A DNA stretch of 64,000 nucleotides from Thermomonas carbonis (GTDB taxonomy: Bacteria; Pseudomonadota; Gammaproteobacteria; Xanthomonadales; Xanthomonadaceae). A program made the translations under genes and the position numbers. Shown piece by piece: positions 51,544 to 60,060 of the stretch (positions are counted from its first letter, which is position 1; each line of letters starts with the position of its first letter). The stretch spans positions 2,514,001 through 2,578,000 of the forward strand of contig NZ_CP060719.1 of assembly GCF_014396975.1 (NCBI RefSeq). Reading direction: 5' to 3'. Below the pieces are notes generated by a model. That model was not told the DNA's origin, ran no database searches, and worked only from the letters and a program-made list of their open reading frames with translations.

Positions 51544-51646
51544 TAACGCCTGAGTTAAGCCGCGCCGATTTGCGGCGTTGTGCAAGTGAAGATTAGCAAG
51601 ACTTGCACGACGCCGCGAAGCGGTGTCGGCTTGGACGAATTGTTAG
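51544..51646 (-). repeat. attC 83, class IV
   Basis: Attached to cassette 83. Confidence 0.95.
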
Positions 51647-51855
51647 CGCGGTGCGTAGTCACAGAGGCTCAGATTGCCAACCTGATTGCATCCCGTCCGT
51701 CGAAGCTGGCGTTCGGTCAGGGCCAGCCACCGCTTTTCCCGAGAACCAATGCCTGGAGAAGATCGACAGGTGTTGATCGCGAGCAATCTCGGAGAGGCTG
51801 GGACCAACACAAAATTTTTAAAAAGCAAGTTCCGTGAACTCGTTCTACCCCGCGC
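51647..51855 (-). other. Gene-poor cassette 83, family N1
   Basis: Third apparently identical copy of cassettes 4 and 29. Confidence 0.75.
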
Positions 51856-51958
51856 TAACGCCTGAGTTAAGCCGGGCCGCTTTGCGGCCTTGGGCAAGTG
51901 AAACTCAATGGTACTTGCACGAGGCCGCGAAGCGGGCTCGGCTTGAACGAATTGTTAG
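51856..51958 (-). repeat. attC 84, class III
   Basis: Attached to cassette 84. Confidence 0.95.
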
Positions 51959-51977
51959 GTGGCGCGTCTCATGAACG

Positions 51978-52517
51978 CTAATCGACGGGTCCATCACGTT
52001 TAGTAAGGATCGACGTTGCTGGATGAGGTGCGCGTTTTGTGAGTAGTACAGATGCATTGCGGTTCGCTAGGAGCAATGTAAGCGACGCAGCGGTGATTTG
52101 GTAACGTGATCGCGGCCGCTTCGCTGAGTCTATGTGCTCGGGGTATTGCTTTGTCATCTCTGATGGCATCTTAAGTGACGCACATCTATCACGTATCGCC
52201 TTTGTCTCAAAGCTCAAGCCATGTTCTCCATGCGCAAACTCGTTCCTTATCCCCCTGATTACATTAAGGTCATGCTCTTCTTCTTCGGAAAGCAATCCGC
52301 TAACCCAAGCCAACTTGATCCGAGAAGAAAAAGTTGCCAGTGGCGCTTGACCATTGAAAAGCTTCTCTGAATCTTGCTTTGACAATGGGACAAAATAGGT
52401 AAGCAACAGCTCCTTTAATCTGTTCTCTAGGTTCGCCGCGAGCACCAGCGCACAAGCTCTGTCCCCTTCGGACTTAGCCTCTGCAAGCATATCCAGGAAT
52501 GACTGATAGCTATACAT
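51978..52517 (-). CDS. MltR/HEPN-like protein, cassette 84
   Basis: 179 aa: ACALVLAANLENRLKELLLTYF, FSSRIKLAWVSGLLSEEEEHDLNVIRGIRNEFAHGEH matches the MltR/DUF4145-type HEPN fold. IRNEFAH gives Arg-x4-His. The role could be regulatory (MltR-like) or ribonucleolytic. Confidence 0.75.
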   Translation of the reverse strand: MYSYQSFLDMLAEAKSEGDRACALVLAANLENRLKELLLTYFVPLSKQDSEKLFNGQAPLATFSSRIKLAWVSGLLSEEEEHDLNVIRGIRNEFAHGEHGLSFETKAIRDRCASLKMPSEMTKQYPEHIDSAKRPRSRYQITAASLTLLLANRNASVLLTKRAPHPATSILTKRDGPVD

Positions 52518-52547
52518 GAAAATCGCTCATTACTTTCCTTAGCCACC

Positions 52548-52648
52548 TAACGCCTGAGTTAAGCCGGACCGCTGCGCGGAACGGCGGAGTGGTACACGTC
52601 ACCATGCAGCCGAGCCGCGAAGCGGTCTCGGCTTGAACGAATTGTTAG
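52548..52648 (-). repeat. attC 85, class I
   Basis: Attached to cassette 85. Confidence 0.95.
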
Positions 52649-53043
52649 GTGCCAGCCTGTAACACTCTTACCACTTCCGCGGAAACAGTGCCCACCTTAT
52701 TGGGGAGGCACCGTGAGGTCTCTAGTCCAGAGCCATCTTGGTAAGCGAAGATCAAGTAAGTAGAACCGGGAAAGAAGAAAGGTTTGACGTAGCCACAAGA
52801 TGAGGAGTTGCTCTCAATGAGAACAACGGTCTCTTGATCAGTACGTCCCTTGAAGGCGCTCGAGACACTGAAGTTCACCGCAGTCTTGCCCGGAGTGCTT
52901 GAGCATTGAAGCATGGCAACTTGACCGACGAAAACAACGTCACTCACCTGTCTGGCTTGAGGGAGCGTGAAGCTCTTGCATGAACAGGCGATCGTGTTGC
53001 CGCTTGCGAGTAGCGCTGTCAGTGCGGCGACGTATTTCTTCAT
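52645..53043 (-). CDS. Secreted TIMP/NTR-like protein, cassette 85
   Basis: 132 aa: after the signal peptide the mature protein starts CSCKSFTLPQARQVSDVVFVGQV, the bacterial netrin/TIMP-like pattern. NFSVSSAFKGR and CGYVKPFFFPGSTYLIFA follow. Stop TAA from attC 85. Confidence 0.72.
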   Translation of the reverse strand: MKKYVAALTALLASGNTIACSCKSFTLPQARQVSDVVFVGQVAMLQCSSTPGKTAVNFSVSSAFKGRTDQETVVLIESNSSSCGYVKPFFFPGSTYLIFAYQDGSGLETSRCLPNKVGTVSAEVVRVLQAGT

Positions 53044-53049
53044 GGCACC

Positions 53050-53150
53050 TAACGCCTGAGTTAAGCCGGACCGCTGCGCGGAACGGCGGAGTGGTACACG
53101 TCACCATGCAGCCGAGCCGCGAAGCGGTCTCGGCTTGAACGAATTGTTAG
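53050..53150 (-). repeat. attC 86, class I
   Basis: Attached to cassette 86. Confidence 0.95.
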
Positions 53151-53167
53151 GCGCGATTCCGCCACCT

Positions 53168-53569
53168 CTAGGCTGGCAATACGTCCTCAATGGTCGACTC
53201 GATGCGCTCAATTTTGCAGTCTCGAATATAGATAGCGTTGCTCTTATGTATCTGCTTGCCTGGCTCTGCCGTGATCGAAGGAATGTTCAGCAGATGAAAC
53301 AATCCCCTGGCATCACGATCAAAAAGATACTCAACCTTCCACAGGTAGAGCCCTTCGCCGACAGGGACCTTGGGAAAGTAAGCAGCACACTCACGTGTCT
53401 TCATGTTGATAGCAACTGACGAGCTATCAACAATACGAACACTGATCATTTCACCGTCGATTGTCTCAAATTGCAGGTATTTCCATTCCGCTGCGCCCAT
53501 TCCGCTGGCGCAAGCTAGATTGAATGCCCCTACGAAATAAGCGGTGATGAAACAGAGTATGAGTCTCAC
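53168..53569 (-). CDS. Secreted protein, cassette 86
   Basis: 133 aa with a signal peptide (LILCFITAYFVGAFNLACAS) and a beta-rich domain (LQFETIDGEMISVRIVDSSS). Unknown. Confidence 0.66.
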   Translation of the reverse strand: MRLILCFITAYFVGAFNLACASGMGAAEWKYLQFETIDGEMISVRIVDSSSVAINMKTRECAAYFPKVPVGEGLYLWKVEYLFDRDARGLFHLLNIPSITAEPGKQIHKSNAIYIRDCKIERIESTIEDVLPA

Positions 53570-53593
53570 GTCGCCATCCTTCTTGCTAGCGCC

Positions 53594-53694
53594 TAACGCC
53601 TGAGTTAAGCCGGACCGCTGCGCGGAACGGCGGAGTGGTACACGTCACCATGCAGCCGAGCCGCGAAGCGGTCTCGGCTTGAACGAATTGTTAG
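53594..53694 (-). repeat. attC 87, class I
   Basis: Attached to cassette 87. Confidence 0.95.
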
Positions 53695-54209
53695 GCGTCA
53701 CTTCCACGAGGCCCATGCATTGCGATCTCATAGATCTCTGCAAGGCGATCATGGCTGATCCCCCCGCATTGTTCGATGTGCAGAGGATTCTCCGACGGAG
53801 ACACCTCAATGAAAGGGCGTGTTCCCTTGTTGCGAAGGTGCATGACAACGTGATGATTGAACGTGTCTGGATAGCCAGGCAGCCTTGAGCCAAGGTAGCC
53901 AGCGAACGGACCGAAATGCTCACGCTCTTCCAGATTGAATGCTTTGACCCACTCATCAAAGTCCTTCTGGCTAAGGTCCACCCAGGCGCCCCAGATAAAC
54001 GGCTGTTCTTCACCCTGGACTGGAATTTCAATGCAGCCGCGTACCAAAAAGCGCTCTTGGTCAATGACGCAGTCATCTGAGCCAAGGTCTACTCTTTTGT
54101 GCCGCTCATTCTCCGGAATCCACTCCGCAATTGCGGGCGCGTCGAAGCCGAAGGTCGGGATACCTTCATGTATTTCATTGCAGCAACTACACCGGAAGCT
54201 GAAAGCCAT
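53691..54209 (-). CDS. DUF2199 family protein, cassette 87
   Basis: 172 aa: FRCSCCNEIHEGIPTFGFDAP, DDCVIDQERFLVRGCIEIPV, FIWGAWVDLSQKDFDEW are DUF2199 signatures, with an N-terminal CxxC. Stop TAA from attC 87. Confidence 0.9.
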   Translation of the reverse strand: MAFSFRCSCCNEIHEGIPTFGFDAPAIAEWIPENERHKRVDLGSDDCVIDQERFLVRGCIEIPVQGEEQPFIWGAWVDLSQKDFDEWVKAFNLEEREHFGPFAGYLGSRLPGYPDTFNHHVVMHLRNKGTRPFIEVSPSENPLHIEQCGGISHDRLAEIYEIAMHGPRGSDA

Positions 54210-54221
54210 GTTTGTGACGCC

Positions 54222-54322
54222 TAACGCCTGAGTTAAGCCGGACCGCTGCGCGGAACGGCGGAGTGGTACACGTCACCATGCAGCCGAGCCGCGAAGCGGT
54301 CTCGGCTTGAACGAATTGTTAG
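54222..54322 (-). repeat. attC 88, class I
   Basis: Attached to cassette 88. Confidence 0.95.
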
Positions 54323-54699
54323 GCACGTGGCAGTAGGCGCTCACGTTCTAATATTTCCATTACCGCCGGCAGTGTGTATTGCTGCCATGGAATCACTGCC
54401 GCGGGCATATTTTCACGCCGATACGCGCCTGAGTCGAAGGCCTGGTAAATCTCAAACGGAAGCCCAGAAAACTCAATTCCTACATAGACAGCGAGGCAGT
54501 CCATGGTGCAAGCGGCGGCGCCGTAGCCAATCTCACCGTAGGAGAACTCGACAGCAACGTGTTTAGCTAGGAGCTCAGGGAAGTCCTCGGGTACAGCCCC
54601 GTGCTTCAAGCAAAATGCATCAACAGCCCCGTCGGTGAGGCCGTTGCGAGGAAATGCGTCAACGCACGCTTTGACAAGTTGCTGAAGTTCTTCGTCCAC
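54319..54699 (-). CDS. Hypothetical soluble protein, cassette 88
   Basis: 126 aa from GTG 54699, acidic helical start (DEELQQLVKACVDAFPRNG). Stop TAA from attC 88. Unknown. Confidence 0.66.
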   Translation of the reverse strand: MDEELQQLVKACVDAFPRNGLTDGAVDAFCLKHGAVPEDFPELLAKHVAVEFSYGEIGYGAAACTMDCLAVYVGIEFSGLPFEIYQAFDSGAYRRENMPAAVIPWQQYTLPAVMEILERERLLPRA

Positions 54700-54703
54700 T
54701 GCC

Positions 54704-54806
54704 TAACGCCTGAGTTAAGACGGACCGCTTTGCGGCCTTGTGTAAGTGAAGATCATAGCGGCTTACACGAGGCCGCGAAGCGGTCTCGGCTTGAACGAAT
54801 TGTTAG
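54704..54806 (-). repeat. attC 89, class III variant
   Basis: Attached to cassette 89. Confidence 0.94.
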
Positions 54807-55018
54807 GCCCCGCCCTGTGCTTTGCGATAAGCCACCAGCGCGTTTGCGTGGCCGTGACCAATCTTGTGCTCCGACTTGAGGAAAGCCACTTGCTCCATGT
54901 GCTTTCTGTCCTGCATAGAGTCCAGAAGCTTCAGCCAGTGCGCGACAGGCTTACCGTACGTTTTCTCAATGGAAGGGAAGTAGGAAGCGGGACCTTTGGC
55001 CTTTGCGTCAGTCGTCAT
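54803..55018 (-). CDS. DUF4287 domain protein, cassette 89
   Basis: 71 aa from ATG 55018: KGPASYFPSIEKTYGKPVAHW and LKSEHKIGHGHANALVAYRK are the DUF4287 pattern. ATG 55024 or GTG 55081 would extend it. Stop TAA from attC 89. Confidence 0.85.
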   Translation of the reverse strand: MTTDAKAKGPASYFPSIEKTYGKPVAHWLKLLDSMQDRKHMEQVAFLKSEHKIGHGHANALVAYRKAQGGA

Positions 55019-55105
55019 CGGCATTCTCGTGGTTTGCGTGGTCTTTCCAACATGACGAATGAGGTCGTAGGAAATCGACACGACGCTACGAATCGAAGCG
55101 GGGCC

Positions 55106-55206
55106 TAACGCCTGAGTTAAGCCGGACCGCTGCGCGGAACGGCGGAGTGGTACACGTCACCATGCAGCCGAGCCGCGAAGCGGTCTCGGCTTGAACGAAT
55201 TGTTAG
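55106..55206 (-). repeat. attC 90, class I
   Basis: Attached to cassette 90. Confidence 0.95.
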
Positions 55207-55217
55207 GCCTTGGGCTA

Positions 55218-55715
55218 TCAACCGCTGCACTTCTCAGTGATGGTTGGTGCCAACTTTGTCTGCAAGGTTCCAGCCGCTAGCTCGGCTAGCCAGGCATCAA
55301 AGTGGGGGATGCTTGCACCAGGGTCGGTCTTCACATACGTACGGTAAGCGGCGAGAAGACTGACAACGCCGGCCATCTGAGTCTTTTGTGGATCGCCCTT
55401 GCTTTCAGGGTGCTGGAGTTGAAAAGCAGCATTGCCAAACATTGACTGCACGAGAAGTTCTGGGCCATTCGGCACATTTGTTCCGGGAAGCGGGCCCAAG
55501 ATGTCGCAGACGAGAATGGTCACGTCTGGGGTTGCCTCAGCCCACTGCAGTAGCCATGCGCGCGCGTCACGCGCCGTGGGATCCAGTGGGCGTTCTTCAA
55601 GCGCCCGCGTTAGTTGAATGACCTTGGCGTGTTCCGCATTGATGGGCTGCAGGTCCTGCCCGGCGTGGGCGGAAAGGCATGAGGCAAGAAGAGATGCGGC
55701 AACTAGAAGCTTCAT
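55218..55715 (-). CDS. Secreted helical protein, cassette 90
   Basis: 165 aa with a signal peptide (MKLLVAASLLASCLSAHAG), TPR-like helices (ARAWLLQWAEATPDV, SLLAAYRTYVKTDP). Unknown. Confidence 0.68.
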   Translation of the reverse strand: MKLLVAASLLASCLSAHAGQDLQPINAEHAKVIQLTRALEERPLDPTARDARAWLLQWAEATPDVTILVCDILGPLPGTNVPNGPELLVQSMFGNAAFQLQHPESKGDPQKTQMAGVVSLLAAYRTYVKTDPGASIPHFDAWLAELAAGTLQTKLAPTITEKCSG

Positions 55716-55744
55716 TGAATTCTCGGGAACCTTTGGGAAAGGCC

Positions 55745-55849
55745 TAACGCCTGAGCTAAGCCGGGCCGCTGCGCGGCATTGGCGATGGCGTAATCATAGC
55801 GAGCCAGCGCCGAGGCCGCGAAGCGGGCTCGGCTTGAGCGAATTGTTAG
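55745..55849 (-). repeat. attC 91, class V
   Basis: Attached to cassette 91. Confidence 0.94.
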
Positions 55850-56121
55850 GTCTTGCGTACCGGAAACACTACGGCCACTACAAGACCAAGCACGAATCCG
55901 CCAGCAAGCGGTGGAACGCCAAGTTCAGGATTGGCCTGCGCAATACGCCAGCCGAAATAAGCGCCAGCAAGGGTGAAAAAACCAATTCGAAGGCGATCTA
56001 CGAATCGCCTTGTGCGCTTGCCAGCCTGGACCAAGGGAAGCGATTTTTGGCGCTCCTGCTCAAGCGCCGCATTTGCGATGTCATGAGCTTTTTCTCGATC
56101 CACCTTGTTCTCCCCGAGCAA
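55846..56121 (-). CDS. Membrane protein, cassette 91
   Basis: 91 aa from TTG 56121 (or GTG 56104): charged N-terminal helix, then two membrane helices. Stop TAA from attC 91. Confidence 0.6.
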   Translation of the reverse strand: MLGENKVDREKAHDIANAALEQERQKSLPLVQAGKRTRRFVDRLRIGFFTLAGAYFGWRIAQANPELGVPPLAGGFVLGLVVAVVFPVRKT

Positions 56122-56125
56122 GACC

Positions 56126-56227
56126 TAACGCCTGAGTTAAGCCGGGCCGCTGCGCGGCTTGGCGTGATGGTAAACGCTACCATTTAAGCCGAGCCGCGAA
56201 GCGGTCTCGGCTTGAACGAATTGTTAG
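56126..56227 (-). repeat. attC 92, class VI
   Basis: Attached to cassette 92. Confidence 0.93.
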
Positions 56228-56670
56228 GCCACACCTCTAGAAAGCCCGGCCCACACCTGCCGCAAGCCAAGAGCATGCAGAAGGCCGATGGCAAGACAGA
56301 CCGCAGAACTGACGTACCAGAAAGTGGTCGAATTGCCTGGGAAGTGCGCCTGCATGGGCGAGAACAGAAGTCCGCGCAACAGGTAAATTGCCGTGATGAT
56401 GAGGAGGACTGTTCGCAAGAATGGAAGGCGGCGGATTACGCCTGCGCCCGACCAAGCGTAGAGACCCCAAACGCTCAGCACGCCAGCAATGAAGATCGCC
56501 ATGGTTGTGGGATACCAATGCCCGTGGGCGGCCATCTGGGAAATCTGCGGTCCAGCGCCCAAAGTGCGGTACCAATCGGCTCCGCCGGCGATGCAGGCCA
56601 AGTGAAGCAAAGCGGCGACGAAAGAGGATGAGCCGGCAACGAGCAGAAATGGGATTCGCTTGGCGATCAT
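56224..56670 (-). CDS. Four-helix membrane protein, cassette 92
   Basis: 148 aa: HLACIAGGADWYRTLGAG between helices 1 and 2, four helices in all. Resembles small DoxX-like integral proteins; family uncertain. Confidence 0.68.
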   Translation of the reverse strand: MIAKRIPFLLVAGSSSFVAALLHLACIAGGADWYRTLGAGPQISQMAAHGHWYPTTMAIFIAGVLSVWGLYAWSGAGVIRRLPFLRTVLLIITAIYLLRGLLFSPMQAHFPGNSTTFWYVSSAVCLAIGLLHALGLRQVWAGLSRGVA

Positions 56671-56683
56671 CTGTTGTGTGGCC

Positions 56684-56785
56684 TAACGCCTGAGTTAAGA
56701 CGGACCGCTTTGCGGAACGGCGGCGTGCTACACGCTAGCACGCAAGCCGAGCCGCGAAGCGGTCTCGGCTTGAACGAATTGTTAG
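56684..56785 (-). repeat. attC 93, class II
   Basis: Attached to cassette 93. Confidence 0.95.
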
Positions 56786-57102
56786 GCCTCAGCTGCCTGC
56801 CGAAGCCACTCTTGAAACCACTGAGTGGGAACGTAAACCTGATCCTGATTGATCAAGTGCAGTTCATCCATGGGAAAACTGTTGTAAAAATTGAGATCCC
56901 ACTGAGCGTCAACGTCTGCGAGAACGGGTAGCAGCTTCTGAATGTCTGATGGAACGTCATCACCGTCCATGAATTCTGACCAGAAGCGACCGCACCAGTC
57001 TGCTATTTGTCGATGCGTGTAGGGCGAGGTGGATGGCGTAGCTCCCCACCCAAGCATTTGGCGCGCGTTGTCTGACGTATATGGTAGGTCGACGGGACTC
57101 AT
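56782..57102 (-). CDS. Hypothetical soluble protein, cassette 93
   Basis: 106 aa, acidic (IADWCGRFWSEFMDGDDVPS, YVPTQWFQEWLRQAAEA). Stop TAA from attC 93. Unknown. Confidence 0.66.
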   Translation of the reverse strand: MSPVDLPYTSDNARQMLGWGATPSTSPYTHRQIADWCGRFWSEFMDGDDVPSDIQKLLPVLADVDAQWDLNFYNSFPMDELHLINQDQVYVPTQWFQEWLRQAAEA

Positions 57103-57130
57103 AGAAAGCGAATGCGCGATGGGTGAGGCC

Positions 57131-57233
57131 TAACGCCTGAGTTAAGCCGGGCCGCTTTGCGGCCTTGGGCAAGTGAAACTCAATGGTACTTGCACGAGGC
57201 CGCGAAGCGGGCTCGGCTTGAACGAATTGTTAG
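57131..57233 (-). repeat. attC 94, class III
   Basis: Attached to cassette 94. Confidence 0.95.
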
Positions 57234-57256
57234 GTGCCAGCTTCTTGTGCCAAGCT

Positions 57257-57511
57257 CTATTTCTGAGGACGGTACGGATCTGCCCGGAACAAAAGCACGC
57301 CGGCTATGGCGGCTAGAAACGGAAGCACTACAGCGCAGACGCGGTAGACAAGGTCGTCTGTACTCGTACCGTTAACCTCAATAGTGGCGCCAGGGAGAAG
57401 CAGAGGCACGTTCGCGAAGGCGATGACCAGGCCGATTACCACCCAAGTGATCGCAATGACGCGGCGAACGAAGAAGTTGAAAAATCGCCAGTAGATGTCG
57501 CTGAATCCCAT
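57257..57511 (-). CDS. Two-helix membrane protein, cassette 94
   Basis: 84 aa paralogue of cassette 38, with conservative substitutions (V/I, A/F, A/V) that preserve both helices. Confidence 0.75.
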   Translation of the reverse strand: MGFSDIYWRFFNFFVRRVIAITWVVIGLVIAFANVPLLLPGATIEVNGTSTDDLVYRVCAVVLPFLAAIAGVLLFRADPYRPQK

Positions 57512-57517
57512 GGCACC

Positions 57518-57619
57518 TAACGCCTGAGTTAAGCCGGACTGCTGCGCGGCACGGCGTGATGGTACACGTCACCATTTAAGCCGAGCCGCGAAGCGGTCTC
57601 GGCTTGAACGAATTGTTAG
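57518..57619 (-). repeat. attC 95, class VI
   Basis: Attached to cassette 95. Confidence 0.94.
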
Positions 57620-58017
57620 CGCTCAGACGTAATGCCTTGGTAGCCAACAAAGCGGAACTCCACGGTTGTAGATGTTTCCCCGGTGTTGATGTTGGTTCCG
57701 TCCACAGCGGTTCGGACTACTGTAAGGATTCCACCTACGTTGATTCTTGTCGACCGCGGGACCGCGATCTGAAGTTGCTGGTCTGTCCCAATATGCTCGT
57801 GACACGATGTGTAGCTAGCCTCTCCGAGTCTGTCTTTAGTTCGTTGTGCTGCCCGAACCGAAAGGCTGACGTCCCGTGGCTGCCGGCCGAAGAGCTTCTT
57901 TCGGCTCGTCACGTTCACGACAGTGCCGGTGAGCTCGCAACTCTCGAACCATGAGGCGATCGCGCGGCCTGGCGTCACTGTCAGGAGAATGGCGACGAAA
58001 GCGAGTGCCTGCTTCAT
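57616..58017 (-). CDS. Secreted protein, cassette 95
   Basis: 133 aa with a signal peptide (LAFVAILLTVTPGRAIA), two or three cysteines, beta-rich. Stop TAA from attC 95. Confidence 0.66.
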   Translation of the reverse strand: MKQALAFVAILLTVTPGRAIASWFESCELTGTVVNVTSRKKLFGRQPRDVSLSVRAAQRTKDRLGEASYTSCHEHIGTDQQLQIAVPRSTRINVGGILTVVRTAVDGTNINTGETSTTVEFRFVGYQGITSER

Positions 58018-58023
58018 GAGCGC

Positions 58024-58125
58024 TAACGCCTGAGTTAAGACGGACCGCTTTGCGGAACGGCGGCGTGCTACACGCTAGCACGCAAGCCGAGCCGCGAAGC
58101 GGTCTCGGCTTGAACGAATTGTTAG
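58024..58125 (-). repeat. attC 96, class II
   Basis: Attached to cassette 96. Confidence 0.95.
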
Positions 58126-58135
58126 ACCCCACTCA

Positions 58136-58663
58136 TTACTGCGGTACAGGATCCCTTTGGGACCAAATGACGGAGATGATCTTCCACCCGTCGTCACTGC
58201 GAACGAGGTGCCACATCTCACGCCCCCAATGTTCTTCTTTCCCATTGACTAATAGAGAGTAGTTGAAATTCACGGAGGCGATTTCGCCGTCTGTGTCTAT
58301 GACTGGGTCCCGAAACACTTCTTCAATGGATTCCGACCCAACCGCGGTAATTCTATCGATCATGGTCAAGAAGTTGTTTTCTGGCCACCTCACTACTCGG
58401 CGTACTTCAGGCACAAAAGTCTTGAGTCGTGCAACCCGTGCATCGTCGTCTACGAGTTGCCAGGTAACGTGGGCAGGGTTGTCTGACACAAAGAGGGTGA
58501 CAAAAGTCGCCTTGTCTTTCTTGATGATCGATGTGCGAAATGCTTCAACTACCTCACGAATCGCCGCAACGTCCTTAGGATCGTTTTGGGCGGCTAATGC
58601 GGGCTGCAGGCCAGACGACAGTGCCAGCAGGGCAACGAAGGCAAAGGCTCTTAATGAGGACAT
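58136..58663 (-). CDS. Secreted NTF2/SnoaL-like protein, cassette 96
   Basis: 175 aa with a signal peptide: DVAAIREVVEAFRTSIIKKD, FVTLFVSDNP and EHWGREMWHLVRSDDGWKIISVIWS form an NTF2-like cone fold. Confidence 0.78.
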   Translation of the reverse strand: MSSLRAFAFVALLALSSGLQPALAAQNDPKDVAAIREVVEAFRTSIIKKDKATFVTLFVSDNPAHVTWQLVDDDARVARLKTFVPEVRRVVRWPENNFLTMIDRITAVGSESIEEVFRDPVIDTDGEIASVNFNYSLLVNGKEEHWGREMWHLVRSDDGWKIISVIWSQRDPVPQ

Positions 58664-58682
58664 TTGAACTCTCCGTGGGGTC

Positions 58683-58784
58683 TAACGCCTGAGTTAAGCC
58701 GGGCCGCTGCGCGGCTTGGCGATGGGGTAAACGCTACCACTTAAGCCGAGCCGCGAAGCGGTCTCGGCTTGAACGAATTGTTAG
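58683..58784 (-). repeat. attC 97, class VI variant
   Basis: Arm GGCTTGGCGATGGGGTAAACGCTACCAC. Attached to cassette 97. Confidence 0.92.
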
Positions 58785-59000
58785 GTTGGGGCCAGCTGCT
58801 CTCAGGCGCAACCGTTTGTGACGACGCTATTGCGGACTTCACGTCTCGCACAACGTTCATCCGGTGCGCGTTTGCACTGCAAACGTGTCCCGCGCGAGAA
58901 GTCCGGAGAAGCCGAGCGGTTCAAGAGCTCGCAAGCTAGAAAGGCCACACGCATTGCTAATGTAAAAACTGCTTTAGCGAAAATCTGTCCTGGCCCAACC
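58785..59000 (-). other. Cassette 97 without a convincing gene
   Basis: A minus-strand frame of 50 codons (MRVAFLACELLNRSASPDF...) exists but is unsupported. An 8-bp palindrome CGTTTGCA-C-TGCAAACG lies at about 58868-58884. Confidence 0.5.
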
Positions 59001-59101
59001 TAACGCCTGAGTTAAGCCGGACCGCTGCGCGGAACGGCGGAGTGGTACACGTCACCATGCAGCCGAGCCGCGAAGCGGTCTCGGCTTGAACGAATTGTTA
59101 G
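59001..59101 (-). repeat. attC 98, class I
   Basis: Attached to cassette 98. Confidence 0.95.
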
Positions 59102-59937
59102 ACCGCACTCTGGCAGTAGCGCTCAGTCACATAGTTCAGGTACGGCCGATGCTCCTCTCCAATTGCGGTACGAAGGCGCCCGAAGAATTTCTGATAACTG
59201 GCAGAGTAAAATTTCATGTCCGTACCGATAAGTTCAGAGAACGCTTCAATCTCAGCATGATGAATTGATGACTCCGGACCGAGGCAGTCGTAGTAGATGT
59301 AATACAGAGAGATTCGGCCAGGCGCGGCGGTCGCCAAGCCGAGCATATGCTTCAAGAGCTGGGCTGCGTCCAAATGGCGAAATTCTCTATCATTCTTCTG
59401 AATGCTTTCAGCTAGACGCTGAGCATTGGGAAGTCCAACTTGTGACCAAAGGAACTCATTCTTTGGGAAGTACTTGGCCTTGAAGTTCTCCTTGTGAGAG
59501 GGCTTAGGAGTCAGCCACTCCGAGAACTTACTTTCTACACCTAGTATTTGGCCATCCGGATATGAAAATGCCAGGTCAAGATTTGGCGGTGTGCCGCCAA
59601 GGCCAGTAGGGAATTGCGCCTCAAATCTGAATCGTTCCGGCGCTGGTTCTATGCCTAGAGCAGATGCAATAGCCGCGAGCGGCTTGCCGGACCAGTAGTC
59701 GAATGCGTTGACTGCCAACGCAGAAGACGAGTGGAGGGCCGCCATCTTTGCGGGGCGCATCTCCGATGGAAGAAGCTCAGATCCGCTGCCTTGAGTGAAC
59801 GCCGATAGTGCATCTGGCGATAGCGGCTGAAAGAGGTTGAGATCGTAGCTAGCCAAGTAGCCTCGTGGCTCAGGCAAACGCGATGCAGTGCTCGCCCAAT
59901 CAAGCTGATGTTGGCGGAGCGTTGTCTTGGCTGACAT
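59098..59937 (-). CDS. PD-(D/E)XK endonuclease-like protein (PGN_0703-like), cassette 98
   Basis: 279 aa. PNLDLAFSYPDGQILGVESKFSEWL provides the D...ExK catalytic core (about residues 117-141). YFPKNEFLWSQVGLPNAQRLA and ISLYYIYYDCLG follow. It resembles the PGN_0703 family of putative restriction endonucleases; no methyltransferase is nearby. Stop TAA from attC 98. Confidence 0.75.
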   Translation of the reverse strand: MSAKTTLRQHQLDWASTASRLPEPRGYLASYDLNLFQPLSPDALSAFTQGSGSELLPSEMRPAKMAALHSSSALAVNAFDYWSGKPLAAIASALGIEPAPERFRFEAQFPTGLGGTPPNLDLAFSYPDGQILGVESKFSEWLTPKPSHKENFKAKYFPKNEFLWSQVGLPNAQRLAESIQKNDREFRHLDAAQLLKHMLGLATAAPGRISLYYIYYDCLGPESSIHHAEIEAFSELIGTDMKFYSASYQKFFGRLRTAIGEEHRPYLNYVTERYCQSAV

Positions 59938-59958
59938 GCGACGGATCCTAGTGCGGTC

Positions 59959-60060
59959 TAACGCCTGAGTTAAGCCGGACCGCTGCGCGGCACGGCGTGA
60001 TGGTACACGTCACCATTTAAGCCGAGCCGCGAAGCGGTCTCGGCTTGAACGAATTGTTAG
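59959..60060 (-). repeat. attC 99, class VI
   Basis: Attached to cassette 99. Confidence 0.94.

Noticed and set aside
58818..59003. Plus-strand 61-codon frame in cassette 97
   Set aside because: No homology recognised, opposite to cassette direction and no promoter or ribosome-binding site.
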